Positions 1 through 5,717 of a stretch of 6,990 nucleotides of DNA are shown in pieces (position 1 is the stretch's first letter; each line of letters opens with the position of its first letter). The stretch lies in the NCBI GenBank assembly GCA_965661115.1, contig CBFICO010000119.1, positions 1-6,990 on the forward strand. The letters are read 5' to 3'. Under the pieces are notes generated by a model. The model was not told where the DNA came from. It searched no databases and saw only the letters and a program-made list of their open reading frames with translations. This DNA is from UBA6770 sp965661115. Lineage in GTDB: Bacteria; Bacteroidota; Bacteroidia; Flavobacteriales_G; Salibacteraceae. Position numbers and translations under genes: made by a program.

Positions 1-896
1 ATAAAATTTAAGCCTAATTGCTCGAAGCAGTTGTAAAACTTAGCAATTTCTTCGGTGTTATTCTGTACTGTTTTTTGTAGATAAGCCTCATCCTCCAAAG
101 CACCAATTCCGGCAGCTTGTGCCAGGTTTGATGGTTCAAAAGTCAATTTAACTTTCATAATCGCTTCCACCAGTTTTGCATCACCAATGGCATATCCAAT
201 TCGAATGGCAGCAATACCATATGCTTTGGAAAATGTGCGCAACGTAAGCACATTAGATTTTTTTATCTCCACGCTATTTGGATATTCCTGCGATAAATCT
301 GCAGCAAACTCGCAATAAGCTTCATCTACAATTACTAAAATATGGTCGGGTACTTTGCTAATAAAATCTTCCAAATCTTCCTTTGGAATCATGGCTCCAG
401 TTGGGTTGTTTGGGTTACTTAAATATATGGCCTTCGTTTTTAAAGTGATGGCATCGATCAATCCGTTTAAATCAAAACCATAATCGCTGTTTAAAGGAAC
501 CGTATTAACTTTTACATTGTTTGCTTTGGCCCAAATGTAAACGGCCACAAAAGTGCCTTCGCAAGTGAGTAATTCCTCCCCTTCTTTAAAAAATGCATTA
601 AACAGATTATTGAAAATTGATTCACTACCGTTTCCTACAGCAACTTCATTGTAAGTGCAATTCCACTTGCTGGCTAACATTGTTCTAAGCTCGCTACAAA
701 CAGGATCTGGGTATAAATGAGAATTGTGCATAGCCTCACCCACACGCAGCATTGCTTTTGGTGATGGACCGAAATTATTTTCGTTGTTCCATAATACCGC
801 TACCTCTCTCAAACTCTTTTCTTCTATAATTTGAGCAAGTGGCTTACCCGGTTTATAGCTCTTTAAATCTTCAATATTCTTGGGAATGTCAATCAC
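1..896 (-). CDS. hisC: Histidinol-phosphate aminotransferase, 3' end beyond window
   Basis: This is a PLP-dependent class I/II (fold type I) aminotransferase. In histidine synthesis HisC converts imidazole-acetol phosphate and glutamate to histidinol phosphate and 2-oxoglutarate in the cytoplasm. My translation gives 298 residues before the edge; the family is usually about 350-370, so roughly the last 60 are missing. Visible motifs are YKPGKP (14-19), NNENNFGPSP (37-46, the usual SNENPFGPSP), YPDP (62-65), GNGSE (88-92), NPNNPTG (161-167), DEAY (191-194) and TFSKAYG with the PLP lysine at K224, then R232 in RIGY. The canonical LAGLRIGY reads IAAIRIGY here. GTG at 896-894 is chosen because an in-frame TGA lies just upstream with no ATG between, and the protein then begins like other HisC proteins. 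No hisG or hisD lies upstream, so it is transcribed from its own promoter here. Another aminotransferase of the same subfamily is a lesser possibility. Confidence 0.92.
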   Translation of the reverse strand, partial: MIDIPKNIEDLKSYKPGKPLAQIIEEKSLREVAVLWNNENNFGPSPKAMLRVGEAMHNSHLYPDPVCSELRTMLASKWNCTYNEVAVGNGSESIFNNLFNAFFKEGEELLTCEGTFVAVYIWAKANNVKVNTVPLNSDYGFDLNGLIDAITLKTKAIYLSNPNNPTGAMIPKEDLEDFISKVPDHILVIVDEAYCEFAADLSQEYPNSVEIKKSNVLTLRTFSKAYGIAAIRIGYAIGDAKLVEAIMKVKLTFEPSNLAQAAGIGALEDEAYLQKTVQNNTEEIAKFYNCFEQLGLNF

Positions 897-912
897 GCTA
901 AATAATTTTTCT

Positions 913-944
913 CAAATATAATCGAGGAGATTTCAAGTTTGAAA
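913..944 (-). promoter_or_regulatory. Candidate Bacteroidota-type promoter for hisC
   Basis: Reading the minus strand, TATATTTG (920-913) matches the Bacteroidota -7 consensus TAnnTTTG exactly. A TTTC (944-941), one base off the -33 TTTG box, lies 20 bp upstream of it. The implied transcription start near 907 would leave a leader of only about ten bases before the GTG at 896. The boxes are seen directly; promoter function is inferred, and such AT-rich motifs arise easily by chance. Confidence 0.45.
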
Positions 945-958
945 GAAATCTCAGAGTC

Positions 959-990
959 TTTGAAAAGATTTATTTTGCAGTCTTATTTTG
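959..990 (+). promoter_or_regulatory. Weak candidate promoter for the bestrophin-like gene
   Basis: TTTG (959-962) is followed after 20 bp by TTATTTTG (983-990), one mismatch from TAnnTTTG. The geometry matches a Bacteroidota sigma-A promoter, but the leader before the ATG at 1002 would be under ten bases. A second TATTTTG at 971-977 shows how common such strings are here. Weak evidence. Confidence 0.25.
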
Positions 991-1001
991 AATGAATATA
1001 C

Positions 1002-1778
1002 ATGGTAATAAAGGTTTTTAAAAGCTTCTTTCAAATAATAAATTATAAAACCGTAGTAACGTCTGCCATTTCTTTGGCCGCCGCTTACCTGTGTAATAAA
1101 TACCACATTAGAGCTGAATTTCCGCTGTATTTAATAAGTATTGCTATCGTTTTTCCTATTGTGTTTTCTATTGACAGTGCATACAAAAGAAGGGAGTACG
1201 CATTACAGCAATACGCTGATTTAAAAGCACATGCACTATCATTTTATTATGGTGTGCGAGAATGGGTGCAACCCAACAAAGCGGGTTTAGCTGATGAAAT
1301 TAAAAACGAATTAGATGAATTATTCAATTTAATGAGTTCTAATTTTTTGTTGGAGCCAGAAGAAGCTAAAAAGACCGAGCACGAAATTTATCATCGGTTT
1401 TCAAAACTATCGGCATGGGTGGCAAAATTTAAAGAGTACGGTTCAGCTGGAAGCGAAAACTCTCGTTTACATCAATATGTGAGCAAGATGCTAGTTTCTT
1501 ACGGAACCATGAAAAACGTTTTTTATTATCGAACCCCAATAACATTACGTGCTTACAGTAAAATATTTATTTACTTCTTTCCACTACTCTACGGACCATA
1601 CAGCGCAAGTACTTTTGAAGATTACTCGCATGGAATTGCTTATGTAATTGCTGTGCTCTACAGTGTAATTTTAGTTAGCTTAGATAACTTGCAAGAACAT
1701 TTAGAGAATCCTTTTGACCAAGTTGGGGAAGATGATATTAAATTTGAAGTTGACGAGTTACGTGAAGCAATGATTTAA
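1002..1778 (+). CDS. Bestrophin-like integral membrane protein
   Basis: A 258-residue membrane protein with the layout of bacterial bestrophins (UPF0187-type anion channels). A hydrophobic hairpin near the N terminus (about 15-32 and 41-58) is followed by a long polar, helix-rich segment (about 60-180). A second hydrophobic pair follows (about 186-203 and 209-227), and a short C-terminal tail contains ENPFDQ and an acidic EDD stretch. Bestrophins carry a similar E-NPF-x-DD tail after the fourth helix, and the PITLRAY segment before the third helix fits. Known members form pentameric chloride channels; that this one conducts ions is inference. The length is close to, but a little under, the family's 290-300. 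The ATG at 1002 is the first usable start; the ATG at 992 is out of frame and closes at once. The TerB-like frame begins 7 bp after its stop, which suggests one transcript. An unrelated four-helix membrane family remains possible. Confidence 0.8.
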   Translation: MVIKVFKSFFQIINYKTVVTSAISLAAAYLCNKYHIRAEFPLYLISIAIVFPIVFSIDSAYKRREYALQQYADLKAHALSFYYGVREWVQPNKAGLADEIKNELDELFNLMSSNFLLEPEEAKKTEHEIYHRFSKLSAWVAKFKEYGSAGSENSRLHQYVSKMLVSYGTMKNVFYYRTPITLRAYSKIFIYFFPLLYGPYSASTFEDYSHGIAYVIAVLYSVILVSLDNLQEHLENPFDQVGEDDIKFEVDELREAMI

Positions 1779-1785
1779 ACAACGT

Positions 1786-1956
1786 ATGATGAAAGATCCT
1801 TTTGAAAAAATGTTGTACAACAAAAAGTCGTTACTGGCGCTTTTTGTAACCATGTCTAAAACCGATGACGACGTTGATACCAATGAAGAGATGTTCATTG
1901 AAGAAATGCGCGAAAGATCAGGAGTGTCAAAAGAAGAGTTGGATCATATTTGGTAA
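1786..1956 (+). CDS. N-terminal fragment of the TerB-like protein
   Basis: If translated as it stands, this gives 56 residues, starting MMKDPFEKML and ending DHIW before TAA. Two adjacent ATGs (1786 and 1789) could start it. It begins 7 bp after the stop of the bestrophin-like gene, so it is probably co-transcribed and perhaps translationally coupled; no Shine-Dalgarno sequence is visible. The content is one amphipathic helical repeat with an acidic loop (KTDDDVDTNEE), in the place where TerB proteins carry their first acidic, metal-ligand-like turn. Alone it is unlikely to make a full TerB fold. Confidence 0.5.
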   Translation: MMKDPFEKMLYNKKSLLALFVTMSKTDDDVDTNEEMFIEEMRERSGVSKEELDHIW

Positions 1957-2004
1957 AATGAAGAAGATTTTCCTTTACAACCTCCAAAATCAGAAAAGCA
2001 CAGA

Positions 2005-2211
2005 ATGAACATAATGTTTCACTTGTTGTATTTAATTGCTATTGATGGTGTAATTACTCAAGAAGAAAGAGATTTAATGTACGAAGTGGGACTTAAACTT
2101 GCAATTAAACCTTCGCTCACCGAAGATTTAATGGATACCATGGAGGATCACCTGGGTAAGGATTTACCGAAAGAACTACTCACTTCAATAATTGCTAAAT
2201 ATCAGAACTAA
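2005..2211 (+). CDS. C-terminal fragment of the TerB-like protein
   Basis: This open frame of 68 residues from ATG 2005 continues the upstream fragment in the same frame. A gene caller may report it as a separate small protein. Its core, AIDGVITQEERDLMYEVG, is the best TerB signature in the window: a hydrophobic helix, an acidic DG turn and a glutamate-rich second helix. The homologous frame starts well before this ATG, back to the base after TAA 1954-1956, so ATG 2005 is probably an internal methionine and not the native start. Its TAA (2209-2211) overlaps the recQ stop (2210-2208) tail to tail. Confidence 0.5.
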   Translation: MNIMFHLLYLIAIDGVITQEERDLMYEVGLKLAIKPSLTEDLMDTMEDHLGKDLPKELLTSIIAKYQN

Positions 2212-4097
2212 GCTGAAACTATTAGGTTGCCCATGGTAACTACTTTTCCAGATTCTTCCAATTGTTCAATTTCTGCAATCACTAGCCTCTGGCTGTATTG
2301 ATTTAAATTATCAACTACAATTCGTATTTCGATTGGTTTTGAACTAAGGCATTGCAAAATTTTAGAGGAAAGATTGTTTACGCTTGCCTCAATTAATCGT
2401 TTTTTTTCTTTCAAGCACTCATCGCATTTTCCACAGTTTTCAGCATCCAACTCTCCAAAATAAGCCAGCAGGAATTTAGACCTACATTCATTTTTGCGTA
2501 GCATATTTAGCATGGCTTCAATACGCATCTTGTGCCTTTCTTTTAAGGTTTGATATTTTGCCGTTTCTAACTTAATCAGTTCTTTTTTTACTCTATTTTT
2601 AAGAACATAAATAGTGCTGTCGGTTTTTACAGAATGATATTCTATTATTTCCTTTTTCTGCATGTTTAAGAGTATTTGCTGGACCTCACTTAGTTTCCAT
2701 TCCAATCGTTCAGCAAGTTCCTGCTCTTTAATTGAGGTTGGAAAATCGTATAAACCCGAATAAGATCTCAGTAACATATCGAACACTTCAGATTCTTTTG
2801 TGGTTTTGTCGCCAAAGTAGCGCTGAGAGACAAGTATCTTCAGCGTAGAGCTGCTAAACACATTTTGTGGAATGTAGAGTTGTCCATCTTGCGCAAGCAG
2901 TTTAAGCGCGGCTCGTATTTCCCCTTCGGAATACTGCCGAAAAACGGAAAGCTTTTGAAGAATGAGTTCACCCACTTCATTTTCTCCCGCACCGATAGCA
3001 ATCTTAAATTGATTCATTAACGAATCATACACATTTTGGATGGTTGAAATTGGTGGGTACTTTCGTTCTAGAGAGTTTGCCAACTCTTCAATATCCGCCT
3101 CATTGTACATCAATACCGAATACGCCTTATTACCATCTCGGCCTCCTCTACCCGCTTCTTGAAAATAAGACTCCGGATTTTCTGGAATATTAAAATGCAC
3201 CACCCAGCGCACATCGGGCTTATCGATTCCCATTCCAAAAGCATTGGTGGCAACCATTACTTGAATCTCATTTTTTATCCAGCGTTCTTGGGTAGTTTCA
3301 CGTTCGTAAGCTGTCATTCCAGCATGGTATGCGGCAGCTTTTATTCCTCTATTTATGAGCAATTGCGCGTTTTCTTCCGTTCCTTTTCGGTTTTGGATAT
3401 ACACTATTCCAGAGCCACCTGTTTTCTCAATCAAACGCTCCAGTCTGTGAAACTTATCGTATTCGGGTTGCATAATGTAGGCTAGGTTTGAGCGTGCAAA
3501 GCTCTTCTGAATCAGGTTTTTCTCACCAAATGCGAGCTTCTCTTGAATATCATTAGCTACTTCCACAGTTGCTGTGGCGGTAAGCGCAATTACAGGAACA
3601 TCAGGTAAGTAGGTTCTAATTTCTGCAATTTTTAAATACTCCGGTCTAAAATCATAGCCCCATTGAGAAATACAATGTGCTTCATCAACTGCTAATAATT
3701 TGCAATTTATTGAAGGCAATCGCGCCAGAAAAAGTTCAGTTTGCAATCGCTCGGGCGACACGTATAAAAATTGTGTATTTCCAAAAACGCAATTATCCAA
3801 AACTCTATCAATATCGGTTTTACTCATTCCCGATACTATGCAATCTGCATTAACACCACGTTTTTTAAGCTGAGCCACCTGGTCTTTCATCAAAGCTATA
3901 AGCGGAGAAACTACGATGGTACAGCTCCCTAAAAATAAACCAGGAACCTGAAAACAAATAGATTTTCCACCACCCGTAGGCAACAGAGCAAGGGTATCAC
4001 GTCCGTCTATAACGGAACGAATAATATCTTCCTGCTTACTCCTAAAATCTGGGTAACCCCAATATTTCTTTAGTATTTGGTGTATGGACTCTGGCAC
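2208..4097 (-). CDS. recQ: ATP-dependent DNA helicase RecQ
   Basis: A superfamily 2, 3'-5' DNA helicase for recombinational repair and stalled-fork processing, 629 residues. Seen in order: a motif 0 glutamine (Q22 in FRSKQEDII), Walker A TGGGKS (41-46), motif II DEAH (138-141) followed by the RecQ loop CISQWGYDFRPEY, motif III TATAT (173-177), the ATNAFGMGIDK region (283-293) and motif VI QEAGRGGRDG (313-322). The zinc-binding cysteines C538, C555, C558 and C561 sit near the C terminus. About 200 helical, winged-helix-like residues separate them from the core, unlike E. coli RecQ where zinc binding follows the core closely. This layout is common in Bacteroidota RecQ. The last 60 residues look like a small winged helix; I see no clear HRDC domain. 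The start is GTG at 4097, directly preceded in frame by TAG, so no longer form is possible. It lies 33 bp downstream of the TPR gene and is probably co-transcribed with it. Confidence 0.96.
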   Translation of the reverse strand: MPESIHQILKKYWGYPDFRSKQEDIIRSVIDGRDTLALLPTGGGKSICFQVPGLFLGSCTIVVSPLIALMKDQVAQLKKRGVNADCIVSGMSKTDIDRVLDNCVFGNTQFLYVSPERLQTELFLARLPSINCKLLAVDEAHCISQWGYDFRPEYLKIAEIRTYLPDVPVIALTATATVEVANDIQEKLAFGEKNLIQKSFARSNLAYIMQPEYDKFHRLERLIEKTGGSGIVYIQNRKGTEENAQLLINRGIKAAAYHAGMTAYERETTQERWIKNEIQVMVATNAFGMGIDKPDVRWVVHFNIPENPESYFQEAGRGGRDGNKAYSVLMYNEADIEELANSLERKYPPISTIQNVYDSLMNQFKIAIGAGENEVGELILQKLSVFRQYSEGEIRAALKLLAQDGQLYIPQNVFSSSTLKILVSQRYFGDKTTKESEVFDMLLRSYSGLYDFPTSIKEQELAERLEWKLSEVQQILLNMQKKEIIEYHSVKTDSTIYVLKNRVKKELIKLETAKYQTLKERHKMRIEAMLNMLRKNECRSKFLLAYFGELDAENCGKCDECLKEKKRLIEASVNNLSSKILQCLSSKPIEIRIVVDNLNQYSQRLVIAEIEQLEESGKVVTMGNLIVSA

Positions 4098-4130
4098 CTA
4101 TCAAAAGTAGCTTTTTCGGTTTTGAAATCC

Positions 4131-5048
4131 TTACGCTGCCTTGTTTTGATTTTGGTATTGCGTCATTAAATTTCTGATTAACATGTTTGCTTTCGGGTGA
4201 CCTAATGCCTGCGCAAATTTTAAGTCTTGCAAAGCCGTTTTCTCTTCAATTTTAAACTCAATTTTTATCTGTGCTAACTTAACTAAGGCCTCTGCGTTGT
4301 GGGGCTCCATGCCTAAAACTTTCTTAAACTGCTTGTATGCCTTAGGGTATTTTTTCTCTTGAAAATACATATTGCCTTCTAGCATTATAGTTTCTATGTG
4401 ATTTGGAATTAATGCTTCCATTTTTTGAATATCCTCTAAAGCCAACTCAACGTTTGAGAGTGCAATTCTTAAGTTCGCTCTTGAACGCAATGCATCGAAA
4501 CTATTTGGGTTTAAAAGCAATGCAAAGTTTAAATCGTTGAGTGCTCTGCCATCTTGATCTAATTGCGAATACAATTGTGCTCTTTTTACGTAAACCTCAA
4601 CCGATTCAGGTTTTATATGTACCGCTTCATTTAATAATGAAAGAGCTGCTCTGTTTTTTCCTTGAAGCACGTAGCACTCAGCCAATTTTACTCTTCCGCC
4701 AATTGAGCTTTTGTCTAGAGATAGGTGTAATTCCAGTTTCTCAATTGCATTTTCAATGGCTCCATTTTGCATAAGATTTATGGCTTCCATCAATACTTCG
4801 TTGCTCCAAGTTTTAATATGACCATTATTGGCAAAACGGATTAGTGATTTATTGTCGAGAATTAAGTTGCCGTTTTCATCCAATAACATCTCGTAAAACT
4901 CTTTACAAGAAATCATCACTTTACGTTTAACCGAAGCGCCTGTGTCGTGCTCATTCCATAACTCTGCCGCTACCTTTTTTAATACCTCCCAAACTCTTGG
5001 ATTCATTCCATTTGGTCTGGCTAATTTTGTGTTTCTTTCGTTTTTCAT
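4131..5048 (-). CDS. Tetratricopeptide-repeat (TPR) protein of unknown function
   Basis: A 305-residue soluble protein with no visible signal peptide or membrane segment. Residues about 85-285 form five or six TPR units of about 34 residues. The clearest are 116-147 (GRVKLAECYVLQGKNRAALS...IKPES), 150-181 (EVYVKRAQLYSQLDQDGRAL...LNPN), 184-215 and 218-249 (IETIMLEGNMYFQEKKYPKA...MEPH). The small-residue and Pro-Asn/Asp spacing is typical. TPRs are protein-binding scaffolds; the partner is unknown. The first 80 residues are not TPR. They are basic at the start, then contain a short helix and a DENGNLILDN turn, and I do not recognise them. It is the upstream gene of a likely two-gene unit with recQ, 33 bp apart, so a link to DNA repair is possible but unproven. 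The ATG at 5048 is the natural start; its upstream region is shared with the divergent DinB-family gene. Confidence 0.85.
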   Translation of the reverse strand: MKNERNTKLARPNGMNPRVWEVLKKVAAELWNEHDTGASVKRKVMISCKEFYEMLLDENGNLILDNKSLIRFANNGHIKTWSNEVLMEAINLMQNGAIENAIEKLELHLSLDKSSIGGRVKLAECYVLQGKNRAALSLLNEAVHIKPESVEVYVKRAQLYSQLDQDGRALNDLNFALLLNPNSFDALRSRANLRIALSNVELALEDIQKMEALIPNHIETIMLEGNMYFQEKKYPKAYKQFKKVLGMEPHNAEALVKLAQIKIEFKIEEKTALQDLKFAQALGHPKANMLIRNLMTQYQNQNKAA

Positions 5049-5203
5049 AATGCTATTTTTTTAAGATTACGAAGCGAAGAAACTACCCGAGAACGTAAAC
5101 TATTTACGTTGTAAAAAAAAATGTAAATCATTGACTAAAAAGCTGTTGTTATAGGTGGATTTGGTAACTTTCGACAATGTATTATTTTAAATACTGAATA
5201 AAA
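5049..5203. other. Divergent intergenic region between the TPR and DinB-family genes
   Basis: A 155-bp AT-rich region with no coding potential that must hold promoters for both flanking genes. It contains the inverted repeat listed separately and a run of nine A residues (5113-5121). For the rightward gene, candidate boxes are TTTG (5160-5163) with TTATTTTA (5182-5189), or TAACTTTC (5165-5172, one mismatch from TAnnTTTG). None has both boxes convincing. I could not pick a good -7 box for the leftward TPR gene. Confidence 0.6.
5092..5127. promoter_or_regulatory. Operator-like inverted repeat with extra GTAAA half-sites
   Basis: AACGTAAA (5092-5099), the spacer CTA, and TTTACGTT (5103-5110) form a perfect 8-bp inverted repeat. 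The right arm also makes a second, overlapping inverted repeat, TTTAC-GTT-GTAAA (5103-5115). A further GTAAA lies at 5123-5127. The half-sites at 5095, 5103 and 5111 start exactly 8 bp apart in alternating orientation. It sits 44-79 bp upstream of the TPR start and about 77-112 bp upstream of the DinB-family start. A binding site for a dimeric regulator of one or both genes is inferred; the repeat itself is seen directly. Confidence 0.5.
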
Positions 5204-5716
5204 ATGAAACCCGAAAAGCACGAATACGCCCCTTATTACGAAACGTACATTTCATTAACCGAAAACCGCGCTCTTAAAGAACAACTGATTGAGTCCAGAA
5301 ACAAAACGTTAACCTTAATTGAAGGTATTGCAGAAGAACAATTCAGCTATGCGTATCAAAAAGGAAAGTGGACGGTAAAAGAACTACTCCAGCACATTAT
5401 TGATACCGAGATTGTTTTTGCATACCGTGCTTTTGCAATTGCCAGAGGAGAAAAACAACACTTACCTGGTTTCGACCAAGATGAATATGTGGAAATGGCT
5501 AGTAAAACTACTTTGTCTAAACAAGAATTGATATCTGCTTATAAAAGCACAAGGGCTTTTACCTTATCTGTCTTTGATTATCTAAAAGTTGACAACCTTA
5601 CTCAGACAGGTACAGCTTCTGGGAATAATCTTTCGGTTAGAGCCGCAGGATTTATTATTCTGGGTCACGAAAAACACCACCTAAATATTTTGAGCGAACG
5701 TTACCTTAACGGGTAA
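5204..5716 (+). CDS. DinB-family (DinB_2-like) putative metal-dependent enzyme
   Basis: A 170-residue member of the DinB/YfiT four-helix-bundle superfamily, unrelated to DNA polymerase IV despite the name. Diagnostic stretches are KWTVKELLQHIIDTEIVFAY (55-74), with the first metal-ligand histidine H64, PGFDQDEYV (88-96), and ILGHEKHHLNILSERYL near the C terminus with H155 and H158/H159. These three histidine positions form the usual metal-binding triad. Characterised relatives include thiol-dependent transferases and isomerases using bacillithiol or mycothiol, but the substrate here cannot be read from sequence. The length is normal for the family and the protein is probably cytoplasmic. The ATG at 5204 is the only sensible start, preceded by an A-rich stretch and no Shine-Dalgarno sequence. 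It is divergent from the TPR gene, and its last 11 bp overlap the tail of the opposing T9SS cargo gene. Confidence 0.9.
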   Translation: MKPEKHEYAPYYETYISLTENRALKEQLIESRNKTLTLIEGIAEEQFSYAYQKGKWTVKELLQHIIDTEIVFAYRAFAIARGEKQHLPGFDQDEYVEMASKTTLSKQELISAYKSTRAFTLSVFDYLKVDNLTQTGTASGNNLSVRAAGFIILGHEKHHLNILSERYLNG

Positions 5717-5717
5717 C
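5700..5717. repeat. Perfect hairpin over two overlapping stop codons
   Basis: GTTACC (5700-5705), the loop TTAACG, and GGTAAC (5712-5717) form a perfect 6-bp stem with a 6-base loop. The hairpin spans the stops of both convergent genes: TAA 5714-5716 on plus and TAA 5708-5706 on minus. No U-run follows on either strand, so it is not a classical intrinsic terminator. It could still stabilise 3' ends or help end transcription from both sides, and chance is not excluded. Confidence 0.45.

Larger units (their letters stand above)
1786..2211 (+). pseudogene. TerB-like gene interrupted by an in-frame TAA
   Basis: A single reading frame from ATG 1786 to TAA 2209-2211 encodes what looks like one TerB-like helical protein of about 141 codons, broken once by TAA at 1954-1956. 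The half before the stop (LLALFVTMSKTDDDVDTNEE) resembles the first helical repeat of TerB. The half after it has LYLIAIDGVITQEERDLM, the typical second repeat with the acidic IDG turn. The bridge, ELDHIW-stop-NEEDFPLQPP, matches the ELxxI...P..PP joint of intact small TerB proteins. Frame and similarity continue across the stop with no indel, so one base change (for example from GAA, CAA or AAA) explains it. TerB domains are alpha-helical, metal-binding modules found in tellurite-resistance and stress systems. TAA ends several neighbouring genes, so recoding is unlikely. A recent nonsense mutation or a base-calling error are the leading explanations. Confidence 0.75.

Noticed and set aside
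1786..1956. TAA read as an amino acid under an alternative genetic code.
   Set aside because: TAA is the natural stop of the bestrophin-like, TPR, DinB-family and T9SS cargo genes in the same window.
1958..2008. Short frame of 16 codons starting at ATG 1958, whose TGA overlaps the ATG at 2005 as ATGA.
   Set aside because: It looks like a coupling peptide, but it is out of frame with the TerB-like similarity that runs through the same bases, so the overlap is probably chance.
2226..2250. Imperfect hairpin GTTGCC-CAT-GGTAAC followed by TACTTTT, just past the TerB-like stop, as a plus-strand terminator.
   Set aside because: The stem has a G-T pair, the T-run is short and interrupted, and the bases code for the conserved end of RecQ. 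Too weak to list.
3159..3485. Plus-strand open frame of 108 codons opposite recQ.
   Set aside because: It is antisense to the helicase motif IV-VI region, has no recognisable domain, and its sequence is fully explained by RecQ coding constraint.
4541..4774. Plus-strand open frame of 77 codons opposite the TPR gene.
   Set aside because: It is a shadow of TPR coding sequence with no domain and no promoter.
5131..5156. TTGACT followed by TATAGG as an E. coli-type -35/-10 promoter.
   Set aside because: The spacer is only 13 bp, and Bacteroidota use different consensus boxes and spacing.
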